A DNA stretch of 64,000 nucleotides from SKHV01 sp963678565 (lineage in GTDB: Bacteria > Bacteroidota > Bacteroidia > Bacteroidales > Prolixibacteraceae), in assembly GCA_963678565.1 (NCBI GenBank), contig OY782875.1, forward strand, positions 2,232,001 through 2,296,000, read 5' to 3'. This document shows positions 44,686 to 53,809 of the stretch, piece by piece. The position numbers and the translations under genes were made by a program. Under the pieces are notes generated by a model. It saw only the letters and a program-made list of their open reading frames with translations, was not told the origin of the DNA and made no database searches. Positions within the stretch are counted from its first letter, which is position 1; every line of letters starts with the position of its first letter.

Positions 44686-44958
44686 TTATCCTCCGAATCC
44701 AGTCAGTGATTGCCAGTTGTCGGTATTGTTGTTTGAATTTGATTTTCTTTTCTTTTTTGTCATTATTTCATTGTCTTTGGGTTTAATAATGCCTCGTACT
44801 ACCAATCCCCATAAAAATGGAATTAACCAAGTCAGGAATATATTTTTTGTTTTTTTCTTTCTGTCAAGATATTTTGAATTTAATATTAGTCTAGTTATCC
44901 ACCATGAAAAGAGCAGATAAGATATTATCATTAGCTTTAATATAGTTGTCCCATCCAT
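44686..44958 (-). CDS. Small membrane protein
   Basis: 90 residues. Two hydrophobic segments (about 7-27 and 40-56) separated by a KYLDRKKKTKN loop make an inner-membrane hairpin, followed by a 30-residue Lys/Asn/Ser-rich tail ending in GFGG. No family recognised. It follows the lipoprotein gene 44988-45398 by 29 bp in the same cassette. Confidence 0.6.
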   Translation of the reverse strand: MDGTTILKLMIISYLLFSWWITRLILNSKYLDRKKKTKNIFLTWLIPFLWGLVVRGIIKPKDNEIMTKKKRKSNSNNNTDNWQSLTGFGG

Positions 44959-44987
44959 CCGATTATATATTATGCAGTCATAATTTC

Positions 44988-45398
44988 TTAATCATATTTA
45001 TTTACAATTTCAATGATTTCGCTATCAACTTCAATCTGAGAGGCTAAATCAATAAAATCAAATCTGTTATCACTACTAGTTGATAATTTTATTTTAAAAG
45101 CTAATCCATTTGAGAAGATATAAAGTCCATTTGTTATCGAACCTTCATTTTCAAAACAAAGAGTTTTTTGCTCGTCAATCTTAAGTGATACTTTTCCGAT
45201 TTTTTTGAATTCCTTTTTTTCCGAATACTCGTAAAATCCAACTTTTATATTTTTGCCAAAAGTGTTTTTAATCTCAAGGTCAACAGGGGTGGAAGCTCCA
45301 AAACAATTCCATTTACTTTCAAGTCTACAATTTTGAAATAATAGACAAATCATAAATACTAGAATCAAATGTTTTGTTATTTTCTGAATCATTCTCAT
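44988..45398 (-). CDS. Hypothetical lipoprotein
   Basis: 136 residues from ATG at 45396-45398 (MRMIQKITKHLIL). The longer reading from a GTG is less likely, and ATG at 45392 is an alternative. The leader ends in LLFQNC (Cys24), a lipobox-like sequence. The mature domain is beta-rich and has FGKNIKVGFYEY and LCFENEGSI. No family recognised. It starts 28 bp from attC 36. Confidence 0.65.
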   Translation of the reverse strand: MRMIQKITKHLILVFMICLLFQNCRLESKWNCFGASTPVDLEIKNTFGKNIKVGFYEYSEKKEFKKIGKVSLKIDEQKTLCFENEGSITNGLYIFSNGLAFKIKLSTSSDNRFDFIDLASQIEVDSEIIEIVNKYD

Positions 45399-45426
45399 GG
45401 TTTCGAATTGTCGCACTTTAACTTGG

Positions 45427-45558
45427 CGTTAACGGAAAATTGTATGTTGTCGGTGCGGAATTCGAAGAGCGTTTTTGTCGACCGACAAAAATGCTTGAGG
45501 AAGGAGCAAAGGCAACAAGTATACAGAAACCCGCACTGCAATATACAACATGTTAGCA
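45427..45558 (-). other. attC site 36 (F1, joined to a different cassette)
   Basis: Boxes CGTTAAC and GTTAGCA. F1 core with small changes (GAGGAAGGAGCAAAGGC). The far end of its cassette is TTGCTAAC at 51788-51795, so this attC closes a 6.2-kb cassette. Confidence 0.8.
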
Positions 45559-45627
45559 ACTGGGTTATGTTTTTTTCTTTTGACGTTTATTAAATGCACT
45601 AAAATTTATGTGCGGTTGGGGTATTAT

Positions 45628-45645
45628 TGCCACGCTAGTGGCAAA
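45628..45645. repeat. Short perfect hairpin
   Basis: TTGCCAC and GTGGCAA pair perfectly around the loop GCTA. Position is in the 3' region of gene 45733-46392. Probably part of a transcription end signal. Confidence 0.4.
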
Positions 45646-45658
45646 AGTGGGAGCGAGA

Positions 45659-45731
45659 AGTAAGCTTATTGGCAAGCTTTGCGTTTTGTTTGGCTTGCAG
45701 GGGCTTGCCAATGTGCTTACTTTGGATTGGG
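45659..45731 (-). terminator. Long stem-loop at the 3' end of gene 45733-46392
   Basis: AGTAAGC TT ATTGGCAAGC (45659-45677) and GCTTGCCAAT GT GCTTACT (45713-45731) form a 17-bp stem with one 2x2 internal loop and a 35-nt loop. It starts 1 bp after the gene's stop codon. No T-run follows, so it may be an mRNA-stabilising or terminator structure. Confidence 0.5.
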
Positions 45732-45732
45732 T

Positions 45733-46392
45733 TTAACTCTTCACTTTTATTCCCAATGCTTCAAGTAATTGTGGTTTGTCTTCTAATGCGATTCGTGCAA
45801 CGGCATAGAATTCATACATCCATTCATCTAGCTTATCTAATTCTGCGTCTTTCACATCGGTTGCATCTTGTGATTCACCTTCTTCTCTATAGAAATCAGC
45901 TCTGGCAGCTTCCATTTGTTGTATCAATGTGTTTGCTGCGTTTAAATCTTCGATGGTCACTTTTAATCTGCTTAGCTTTGTTTGAATATCTACATCGGCA
46001 ATTGCAGTTGAATAGAATTTCTTAACGGTTTCGAGCCAAGGAATATAAGCTTGAGGTAATCTGCCTGTTACTGCTAGTTTACTTAACGTTACCGGATCGT
46101 TACGAAAAACTATTTTCGCTTTTTGACGATGACCAAAATGTGTATCATAAAGTTGATCACGAAGTTGATCGAAAACTTTGTAGGCAGCATCTGTTTCATC
46201 GTCTTCAGTTTTGTTACTATCATAAGCTGCACGAGCCACATCGTAAATAGCTTTGCCTTCAGCTATTACTGTTGCATCGTAGCCGAAATCGGCCATTGCT
46301 GCTGCAATTTGAGGTTGATTAACTGTGTTATCTTGAGCTACACGAGCTTGTTCAAGAAATTCGGGGTCAGATTTTTTAAAATGTCTAGTCAT
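45733..46392 (-). CDS. Conserved-looking hypothetical protein, helical
   Basis: 219 residues, all-alpha, Ala/Asp/Glu-rich (about 60-100 and 150-200 are amphipathic repeats). It starts MTRHFKKSDPEFLEQARVAQ. Composition differs from the AT-biased cassettes: more Ala and fewer Lys/Asn, and the gene is noticeably less AT-rich. I do recall such proteins in Bacteroidota genomes but with no function. It lies between the long stem-loop and the GTCGG repeat array in the 6.2-kb cassette. Confidence 0.7.
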   Translation of the reverse strand: MTRHFKKSDPEFLEQARVAQDNTVNQPQIAAAMADFGYDATVIAEGKAIYDVARAAYDSNKTEDDETDAAYKVFDQLRDQLYDTHFGHRQKAKIVFRNDPVTLSKLAVTGRLPQAYIPWLETVKKFYSTAIADVDIQTKLSRLKVTIEDLNAANTLIQQMEAARADFYREEGESQDATDVKDAELDKLDEWMYEFYAVARIALEDKPQLLEALGIKVKS

Positions 46393-46485
46393 TGTAAGTT
46401 AATTTTTGATGTTTAACAATACGGCTAATTGTTAGCCAGTGTTTTATTTTGGATTTTTTAGTTTTCAAAATGGTAGCATGCGTTT

Positions 46486-46642
46486 GAGAACCGTCGGACG
46501 CATTTCCCAACCGTCGGGTGGACTTTTCTATTGGTCGGATGCATTTGCGAACCGTCGGGTAGACTTTTTTGATGGTCGGGTTTGTTTTCCATCGGTCGGA
46601 TGAGTTTGCGAATAGTCGTATCTATTTTTCTTTTCGTCGGGT
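46486..46642. repeat. Degenerate tandem array of GTCGG-containing units, period about 20 bp
   Basis: GTCGG, or GTCGT once, recurs at about 46493, 46513, 46534, 46554, 46575, 46595, 46615 and 46636, each followed by a short AT-rich stretch. The spacing is about 20-21 bp, two turns of B-DNA, so all motifs lie on one face. It lies 94 bp upstream of gene 45733-46392 and after the stop of the lipase gene. Possible protein-binding array. Confidence 0.6.
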
Positions 46643-46724
46643 GTATTTTCTTGGTCTTTTCGTTTTATAAAAAATTTAAGAATAATGAGAAGACTTGCTT
46701 CAACTATTGAAGCAAGTTGAAAAT

Positions 46725-49700
46725 TTACTTAAGAATCACTTTTCTTGTGATAATATCATTATTCCTGCGTAGTTTAAATATGTAAATGCCTTTTTCTTGA
46801 CCAGTTAAATCAATTGTTATTTCATTGCTATTTGTTTTAATATGTTTGATTAGCTGTCCACAAAGGTTGGATATTTCTATCTCAGAAATATTATGACCTG
46901 AAATAACGATGCATCCTTTTGTTGGATTTGGATAAATATTAATGTCTGAATCTTCAATTTCGACTATACCATTTACATCTTCAAAATTAGCGATAAGTGT
47001 TCTATTGTTCTTTACTTCAAAACTTATGTTTTGGTCAATAGAAAACAACGTATCTTTTTCCGACCAATTTACAAATTTATATCCTGTTTCTGGAATAGCA
47101 GTCAAAGTACAGACTTCACCCAATTTATATTCCCCATAACCACTAACTGTTCCTCCATTATCAGGAACGGTATTCGTTGTTATGATAAAGGTTGGAATTT
47201 CTACTTCTCCATATAGAGTTATAATTTTAACTGATCCTTCGTTATCTGAATCATTATAGATTTTTATGGAGGCATTTTTAGAACCACTGAAAACAGGACT
47301 AAAGGTTACATCAATTATCTGATTGTCTCCAGCAAGTATTTCAAATGGTGTAGTATTTGTACTTGTCCAACTAAATTCACCACTATCATTCTCTTCAATA
47401 TCAATTTCTGAAACGGAAAAGGCTGTATTGCCAGAATTTTCAAGTGTTATACTTTTTGTTTCGGATTCACCAGCAGAAACCTGACCAAAATCTAAAAAAT
47501 ACCCAGGTGTTGTTTCTAAGTATTTCAGTTCCCCTACTAACCCTGTGCCATTTAGGAGAATAGTTGTTTCTGTTCCTTTATTGTCTGAGTCGTTGTATAT
47601 AACAAGTAATGTTGATTTATTACCTTCCGAAGTTGGCGTAAATGTAATTGAAATCTCGACTGTTTCGCCAGTTGGAATAGTTATCGGGAATGATAAATTA
47701 TCTTGTATCTCAAATTCATTTACATCGTCTCCATCCAATATTATATCAGAAATGCTTAAGTCTGAATTTCCAGAATTGGACAACTTGAGTAGTTGGTGTC
47801 CTGTTTCTTCTAAGGAAACTGTCCCAAAATACATAGAATGGTCGTCAGGGGTGATTCCTAACACTTTTGTCAGCGCATTGGAATAGCCGCTTATACTGAT
47901 AGTTTCCTGTCCATCATTTGCATCGTGCTGGATGTTTAACATGGCTATTTTGTCTCCTTCCGTTTCTGGGGAGAACTGCACTGACAATTCAACTGATTTT
48001 CCCGGTTGTATTTGGAATATTGTTGAACTAATAATTTTAAACTCACTCGCATTTGTTCCGCCAATATCAATACTTGAAACATTTATTCTTTTAGAGCCAT
48101 TATTTCTTAAAGTAAAGGTTGCTGTTGATGAATTATTAACTTGTGTATTTTCAAATGTTAAAGATTCACCAGGCAAAATAACCATCTCTGAAAATAAAAT
48201 ATTTAACAGGTCGGCTTTTAGATATCTACTAAACAATTTATCAGTCTCCCCATCGTTTCCTTTTACAAGTCGAGTATGATTATAGGGTGAAAGAATCCTT
48301 GTATTTTCTTCTACAATATGATTCATGTACAATGCACTTGACAAAGGGACAATGCCATCGTTTAGGGTTATAAATGGATTAACTCTTCGAAGTCCCATTT
48401 CTGACATCACCTTATTACCAGCTGAATATGCAAAATTATTGTCGGAGATATGATTTATGCCGTTCCAAATACCTGCATATGCAATAATTTTATCATCATA
48501 AGATGTTTGGGAATTGAGTGCTATAAGCCAATCATTTTTTTCTTTCTGATACGCATTTTTATCCTCGTTAAACAACAAATCGAAATTATCCCAGTGTAAA
48601 TCTGATCTATTGTGCTGATCGTGTGCAGGAGCATCGAGAAAATGACCAAATAAAAGTAAGTCAGCATTGTTTATCCGTTTGGAAAGATTGCTATCGTTAA
48701 AACTCATTCTGACTGGACCATTTGCCATTGGACTTCCATGGTGTGGTGTACCAAGGGTAATGAGTTTATTGACAAGTTCACCACCCTTGGAGCCACCATT
48801 GACAGAACTTTCCATAAAGGCACGAGAAACCAGTCCTCCCATACTATGGGCAATAATCGTGATATTTTCAAGTTTCATTTCATCTACTTTTTCTCTAAAT
48901 AGTCTTCCGAGTTCTTCGACACTGATAAGATTAGATTTATATTCAACAGTATATATTTTATATACATTTTTCAAATCTTCACCATATTTATTTTCAGTAT
49001 CCTGAGTGTAAAATGTTTTGAAATTATTCCACACTCCACCGCCGTAATCGGCCGGCATCCCTATGAGTTGCCAACCGTGAACTAAAAGTAATGGTGTTGT
49101 TTCTTCAGTTGAAATGCCATCATCCTCCGGTGTTATTATTAAAACATCTTCGGTACTACTATATTGAATATCAAATTGTCTTGTTTCACTCCAGTTTGCT
49201 TCATTCCACTCTAATGGATATCCAATTTCATTTCGAGCTGCAACTCGCCAGTAATATGTTCCAATAGAAATATTTTTTAATGTTTTGTCTGTGCCTGAAA
49301 TAACATCTTCTTCAATAATATCATTAAAAGATGCATCATTTGCCACTTCAATTTTATAGTATTTTATTGCTGCCTTGCAATCCTCTGGAATCAGCTCATT
49401 CCACTCAAGCTTTACATCAAAGTATGATGATTCTGTTTCGAAGGTAGTTCCATTCTCTGGAGCAATTAAAGTTGTCACAATTGGAGCATCATAGTCAATG
49501 ACTTCAATATAACCAGATTCTAAAAGACTCTTATTATCTGAGGTTTCCTGAACTTCAAAGAAATAGTCTGGATGTCTATCATTATCAGGTAAGCCAACTT
49601 TTGCTGATTTCGTTGAAGTCTCCTCGGGTTGTTTATAAAGATAAATGGTTGTCCATATTCCTCTGGCAATACCTTCATTATTAACCTCTACGGGAATTGT

Positions 49701-51419
49701 TGTTACGTAATCATCTTTATTAAGAATAAATTGGTCACGTTCCTTAATAACAAGATTGAACTTTGCCCCTTCTTCATAACTTGTTTTTATTTGCAGATAA
49801 ACCGTTTCACAAGATGATAGCGTATTGTCTTCGATGGACTCGTTAGCTGCATCTAACCATTGTGCAGAGAGAACTTCGGGAGCTTCTTCAGTTGTGAATT
49901 TCCATCCATTGTTCGCATAAGCGTGGCTTTTCGTACTAGCACCATGTTCGTCTTCTGCAACTACTTTCCAATAATAATCCTTATCAAATTCTAGATTATT
50001 TAATGAATAACTTTTGTTGGATGTGGTGTCTTCCGTCCAATTACCAGCTATTCCTTTTTTATATCTAAATGTGTAAGTAATATCATCACCATCAGGATCA
50101 GAACATGACCAACTAAAATCAGGATCGATTGAAACTTTTTCTTTTCCATCATATGGATTAGGATTAGATGGAACTGCAGGTGCATTATTGATTTCAGTTG
50201 TGAATTTCCATCCATTGTTCGCATAAGCGTGGCTTTTCGTACTAGCACCATGTTCGTCTTCTGCAACTACTTTCCAATAATAATCCTTATCAAATTCTAG
50301 ATTATTTAATGAATAACTTTTGTTGGATGTGGTGTCTTCCGTCCAATTACCAGCTATTCCTTTTTTATATCTAAATGTGTAAGTAATATCATCACCATCA
50401 GGATCAGAACATGACCAACTAAAATCAGGATCGATTGAAACTTTTTCTTTTCCATCATATGGATTAGGATTAGATGGAACTGCAGGTGCATTATTGATTT
50501 CAGTTGTGAATTTCCATCCATTGTTCGCATAAGCGTGGCTTTTCGTACTAGCACCATGTTCGTCTTCTGCAACTACTTTCCAATAATAATCCTTATCAAA
50601 TTCTAGATTATTTAATGAATAACTTTTGTTGGATGTGGTGTCTTCCGTCCAATTACCAGCTATTCCTTTTTTATATCTAAATGTGTAAGTAATATCATCA
50701 CCATCAGGATCAGAACATGACCAACTAAAATCAGGATCGATTGAAACTTTTTCTTTTCCATCATATGGATTAGGATTAGATGGAACTGCAGGTGCATTAT
50801 TGATTTCAGTTGTGAATTTCCATCCATTGTTCACATAAGCGTGGCTTTTCGTACTAGCACCATGTTCGTCTTCTGCAACTACTTTCCAATAATAATCCTT
50901 ATCAAATTCTAGATTATTTAATGAATAACTTTTGTTGGATGTGGTGTCTTCCGTCCAATTACCAGCTATTCCTTTTTTATATCTAAATGTGTAAGTAATA
51001 TCATCACCATCAGGATCAGAACATGACCAACTAAAATCAGGATCGATTGAAACGTCTTCTTTTCCATCATATGGATTAGGATTTGATGGGGCTGCAGGTG
51101 CTTCATTCTTAATTGAAACATACCAGGTATATTTTGCTCCACCAACCATAATATAGCAACTGTCACTACTGCCAAAAGATGTTTCAAAAGAAGGCGATTT
51201 CCGATTAGAATTATCATATTCTGAATTTATATATTTATCATTGACATACCAATATACATTGTTGTCTTTTGGTATATCCGTTACTTGAAATGAATAAGTC
51301 TTATTTCTTTCTATTTCAATATTATTCGAATATTCAGATTCATATTTCAATTTAAAATCTGCTGCTTTAGCGGTGCAAACAGATGAAAATAAGAATAAGA
51401 GAGTAATTAAATTTTTCAT
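46725..51419 (-). CDS. Large secreted lipase-like protein with T9SS sorting domain
   Basis: 1564 residues. Signal peptide 1-19, then four nearly identical roughly 102-residue Ig/fibronectin-like repeats (about 105-510), a beta region, and an alpha/beta-hydrolase domain (about 770-1020): LLLVHGWQ, the nucleophile elbow AHSMGG (Ser at about 858), and later Asp/His candidates. After it come choice-of-anchor/ASH-type beta repeats (about 1060-1400), an InlB-like repeat (about 1410-1475) and a C-terminal T9SS type A sorting domain (YPNP, last 75 residues). Likely a cell-surface or secreted esterase/lipase exported by T9SS. It is alone in the 5' part of a 6.2-kb cassette. Confidence 0.85.
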   Translation of the reverse strand: MKNLITLLFLFSSVCTAKAADFKLKYESEYSNNIEIERNKTYSFQVTDIPKDNNVYWYVNDKYINSEYDNSNRKSPSFETSFGSSDSCYIMVGGAKYTWYVSIKNEAPAAPSNPNPYDGKEDVSIDPDFSWSCSDPDGDDITYTFRYKKGIAGNWTEDTTSNKSYSLNNLEFDKDYYWKVVAEDEHGASTKSHAYVNNGWKFTTEINNAPAVPSNPNPYDGKEKVSIDPDFSWSCSDPDGDDITYTFRYKKGIAGNWTEDTTSNKSYSLNNLEFDKDYYWKVVAEDEHGASTKSHAYANNGWKFTTEINNAPAVPSNPNPYDGKEKVSIDPDFSWSCSDPDGDDITYTFRYKKGIAGNWTEDTTSNKSYSLNNLEFDKDYYWKVVAEDEHGASTKSHAYANNGWKFTTEINNAPAVPSNPNPYDGKEKVSIDPDFSWSCSDPDGDDITYTFRYKKGIAGNWTEDTTSNKSYSLNNLEFDKDYYWKVVAEDEHGASTKSHAYANNGWKFTTEEAPEVLSAQWLDAANESIEDNTLSSCETVYLQIKTSYEEGAKFNLVIKERDQFILNKDDYVTTIPVEVNNEGIARGIWTTIYLYKQPEETSTKSAKVGLPDNDRHPDYFFEVQETSDNKSLLESGYIEVIDYDAPIVTTLIAPENGTTFETESSYFDVKLEWNELIPEDCKAAIKYYKIEVANDASFNDIIEEDVISGTDKTLKNISIGTYYWRVAARNEIGYPLEWNEANWSETRQFDIQYSSTEDVLIITPEDDGISTEETTPLLLVHGWQLIGMPADYGGGVWNNFKTFYTQDTENKYGEDLKNVYKIYTVEYKSNLISVEELGRLFREKVDEMKLENITIIAHSMGGLVSRAFMESSVNGGSKGGELVNKLITLGTPHHGSPMANGPVRMSFNDSNLSKRINNADLLLFGHFLDAPAHDQHNRSDLHWDNFDLLFNEDKNAYQKEKNDWLIALNSQTSYDDKIIAYAGIWNGINHISDNNFAYSAGNKVMSEMGLRRVNPFITLNDGIVPLSSALYMNHIVEENTRILSPYNHTRLVKGNDGETDKLFSRYLKADLLNILFSEMVILPGESLTFENTQVNNSSTATFTLRNNGSKRINVSSIDIGGTNASEFKIISSTIFQIQPGKSVELSVQFSPETEGDKIAMLNIQHDANDGQETISISGYSNALTKVLGITPDDHSMYFGTVSLEETGHQLLKLSNSGNSDLSISDIILDGDDVNEFEIQDNLSFPITIPTGETVEISITFTPTSEGNKSTLLVIYNDSDNKGTETTILLNGTGLVGELKYLETTPGYFLDFGQVSAGESETKSITLENSGNTAFSVSEIDIEENDSGEFSWTSTNTTPFEILAGDNQIIDVTFSPVFSGSKNASIKIYNDSDNEGSVKIITLYGEVEIPTFIITTNTVPDNGGTVSGYGEYKLGEVCTLTAIPETGYKFVNWSEKDTLFSIDQNISFEVKNNRTLIANFEDVNGIVEIEDSDINIYPNPTKGCIVISGHNISEIEISNLCGQLIKHIKTNSNEITIDLTGQEKGIYIFKLRRNNDIITRKVILK
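49891..51112 (-). repeat. Four in-frame tandem repeats of about 306 bp within the lipase gene
   Basis: Copies of about 306 bp, nearly identical at DNA level (only a few base differences, e.g. GCATAA vs ACATAA codons), encode the repeated domains with NPNPYDGKE, SWSCSDPDGDD and YYWKVVAEDEHG. The DNA identity suggests recent duplication or gene conversion, and copy number may vary. Confidence 0.85.
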
Positions 51420-51788
51420 AGTAGTAGGGGTTTGGGTTTATAAAATCATAAAGAGATAGTAAGTTGTTGATAATGAAAATAAAAGTCAATAACGTTCTCT
51501 TTGGTTTTAAAACCTATTATACATGTGGCGATTTAAAAAGAACGCGATTAGGCGAAAACAACTCTTTTAAAAACTGTCGGGTTTGGATTGTGTTGGGAGT
51601 TTTTAAATGTGTTGTTTGTGCGGTGGGTTTTTGTTTGAAATGCTTTTCCCAAACATCAACTGCCTGTAAAGGCAGAAGCGGGCGGGATAATAAATTTCAC
51701 TTTCTGTTTATGCTGACGTTGATTAAATGTTGTTTTAATTATATGCGTTGGATGATTAATTGCTGCTTTGAGCTTTAAATGACCTTGT
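51420..51788. other. Upstream region of the lipase gene, no gene identified
   Basis: About 370 bp between the lipase start and attC 37. It is less AT-rich than the surroundings. A plus-strand ORF (51464-51778) has no recognisable composition or domain and I treat it as chance. A promoter for the lipase gene is expected here but I cannot place it. Confidence 0.4.
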
Positions 51789-51921
51789 TGCTAACGGTAA
51801 ATTGTATGTTGCGTAGCGGATTACGGTACGATTGTCTGTCCGCGAGGACAAGGACAATCGGGGCGAGAATCCGCCCCACGCGTACCACTGCAACCGCTAT
51901 GAAATATACAAAATGTTAGCA
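51789..51921 (-). other. attC site 37 (F7, GTAGCGGATTACGG core)
   Basis: Boxes TGCTAAC and GTTAGCA. It contains the TAA stop of gene 51916-52923 in its R box. Apex GATTGTCTGTCCGCGAGGACAAGG. Confidence 0.85.
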
Positions 51922-52923
51922 CACGTTTTTGTTCTTCCAATTTAGTATATCCTTTCTTGATTTAACATTCAATTTTGAAAAGATGTTACTCACGTGCGAT
52001 TTTACAGTGCTTAATCCAATATTACATTCATCAGATATTTGCTGATTTGTCATCCCTTCTTGTATTAGCGCTATTATTTTTCGTTCTTGAATGCTCAACT
52101 TTCTAAATTTGTTGTCTTTTCTCTTTTTTATAAGTATAAAAGTCATTGAAGCAATGAGTAGTAATAAAAATGATGATATTAAGAGATATATTCCTATTCG
52201 ATTTTTCGTAATTGGTAACTGGTTTCTAAATTCCTCAAAATAACCGGAATTGTTATTTTTCCATTTTTTAAGATATGATTTGTAAAATGGCAAACTGGAT
52301 AAATAGTCTGACTCAAAATTACTTTTATAAAGAGCATACAATGATACTAAAGGACTCTTGCTGGTGTCAGCTATAATCCTTAATCTTTCGGATGTGGCTT
52401 TATCTATGAGTTCCTTTTTTGATAATGAATTGGCAGAAGCAATGTCCTCATTTGATAATGTCACAATGTTTGTTATTTGCTGGAACGTAATATTGTCTGA
52501 GTAACCTTCAAATTTTACATTTCCGAACAATGAAAATTGTTTGGTATTTGTAATTTTAATGTCAGCACCACGGTTTGCTATAAAGAACAAATGATTTTCA
52601 TCCTTACCTCCAATTATCAGTGTGTTCGGCAGATTTCCCTTTTTTACCAAATGAATACGGAAAAGGTTATCTTCTTCGGGTAAAAAACCAATATCAATAT
52701 TGAAATTTCCGAGGCTATCTAAAGTTGCCTCGGAAATTATCATAGTGTTAGAGATACTGTTCATTTCCCGAAAATTAGGTATATAAGACATATAAACAAC
52801 CGGACTCCAAGTGCTATCAATTAGTAGTTTTCCCGATAACGTACCTTTAGAAGCATAAGTATTGGCGCATTGTAACAATAGTATAATGACGAAAAACGAT
52901 ATTGACTTTTGTGATAGTTTCAT
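51916..52923 (-). CDS. Membrane-anchored LuxR-family regulator
   Basis: 335 residues. A signal-like helix (1-24) is followed by a periplasmic domain (25-245), one TM helix (about 244-266), and a cytoplasmic LuxR-type helix-turn-helix (about 272-330: LSIQERKIIALIQEGMTNQQIS, STVKSHVSNIFSKLNVKSR). So it is a one-component transmembrane regulator that could relay an extracytoplasmic signal to DNA without phosphorylation. It follows gene 52934-53452 by 10 bp, and that secreted protein may be its signal or partner. Its stop lies inside attC 37. Confidence 0.8.
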   Translation of the reverse strand: MKLSQKSISFFVIILLLQCANTYASKGTLSGKLLIDSTWSPVVYMSYIPNFREMNSISNTMIISEATLDSLGNFNIDIGFLPEEDNLFRIHLVKKGNLPNTLIIGGKDENHLFFIANRGADIKITNTKQFSLFGNVKFEGYSDNITFQQITNIVTLSNEDIASANSLSKKELIDKATSERLRIIADTSKSPLVSLYALYKSNFESDYLSSLPFYKSYLKKWKNNNSGYFEEFRNQLPITKNRIGIYLLISSFLLLLIASMTFILIKKRKDNKFRKLSIQERKIIALIQEGMTNQQISDECNIGLSTVKSHVSNIFSKLNVKSRKDILNWKNKNVC

Positions 52924-52933
52924 TGAAGTCCTA

Positions 52934-53452
52934 TTATTTTGTCAATATTTGGTAGATTTTATAATTCCCCTCTGCTTGTTTTGGGGATACTTTGATAACC
53001 CATTTCCCCGGTATTGGTTTTTTGTAATATGCGATAAATATTCCTTTGGTTGTTACCCCTTCTTCTGGTGACACAGTACGTTGTCCCCCCGGAGCCCAAA
53101 TACCTGACTTTGTATTTGGAATATCATCAACAATATAAAAATCTCCTTCGTCAGTCCATTTGAAAGATAATCTATCCCTTTGTTTTCCGGTAGGGTCATA
53201 AATTGTAAAAAAGATAATTCCAGCAGTGAGCTGAGATCCGATCTGTAGTTTCAATTCAGGTGTTTTATCCTCTATTCGAATTGTAATTTCTTTAGATTTA
53301 GTGTCCTTTGAAATTTTTGTTAGACCTTCAGGATTGAAAAATCCGTTTGAAATAATTGAATCTACTACAACAACTTGTCCCATTGACTCTTTTTCACATA
53401 GCACAAAAGCTATAATTGTAAATAAAGCCACATAAATTTTTCTTTGTTTCAT
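52934..53452 (-). CDS. Secreted hypothetical protein
   Basis: 172 residues. A signal peptide (1-25, ending SMGQ) precedes a beta-sandwich-like domain with alternating strands (LQIGSQLTAGIIFFTIYDPTG, RLSFKWTDEGDFYIVDDIP, PIPGKWVIKVSP). No catalytic motif is seen. It is first of two genes with the LuxR-type regulator 10 bp downstream, and it may feed the regulator's periplasmic domain. The 146 bp before attC 38 hold no other gene and may contain the promoter. Confidence 0.7.
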   Translation of the reverse strand: MKQRKIYVALFTIIAFVLCEKESMGQVVVVDSIISNGFFNPEGLTKISKDTKSKEITIRIEDKTPELKLQIGSQLTAGIIFFTIYDPTGKQRDRLSFKWTDEGDFYIVDDIPNTKSGIWAPGGQRTVSPEEGVTTKGIFIAYYKKPIPGKWVIKVSPKQAEGNYKIYQILTK

Positions 53453-53597
53453 AATAATAAAATTTTAGTTAAAAATAATTATGGGCAAATTTAGATTGTC
53501 GTTTTTCAAAGTCAGTGAAATGAAAGTATGAAAAAAGTATTTGTATAGTACCAAAAAAGTCTATTTTAATGCTTCGTGCGGTATCGGATTTAATGTG

Positions 53598-53730
53598 TGC
53601 TAACGGTCACTTGTTAGTTGTCGTTGCGGATTTCGGAGCTCGTTCCTGTCCGGCAGGACGGAACGATGTTGCGAGAATCCAGCATACGACACTGCACGAA
53701 CCCCGCAATGCAATTTACAATTTGTTGGCA
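53598..53730 (-). other. attC site 38 (F3)
   Basis: Boxes TGCTAAC and GTTGGCA. Core GTTGCGGATTTCGGAGCTCG. Confidence 0.85.
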
Positions 53731-53809
53731 ACTGTGTTTTATTTTAAGTCATTATTTTGTTTAAAATTAACTCGATAAAATTTACTCAACTTTCAGGCAG
53801 GCGAGATTC

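Noticed and set aside
44589..44786. Plus-strand ORFs running from attC into 44686-44958
   Set aside because: Cover the attC and the antisense of a plausible minus-strand membrane gene.
45733..46392. Phage structural protein for the Ala-rich helical gene
   Set aside because: No neighbouring phage genes and no recognisable motif.
51464..51778. Plus-strand ORF of 104 residues upstream of the lipase
   Set aside because: Cys- and Leu-biased composition without domain or signal, opposite to cassette direction, and lacks an attC-linked context.
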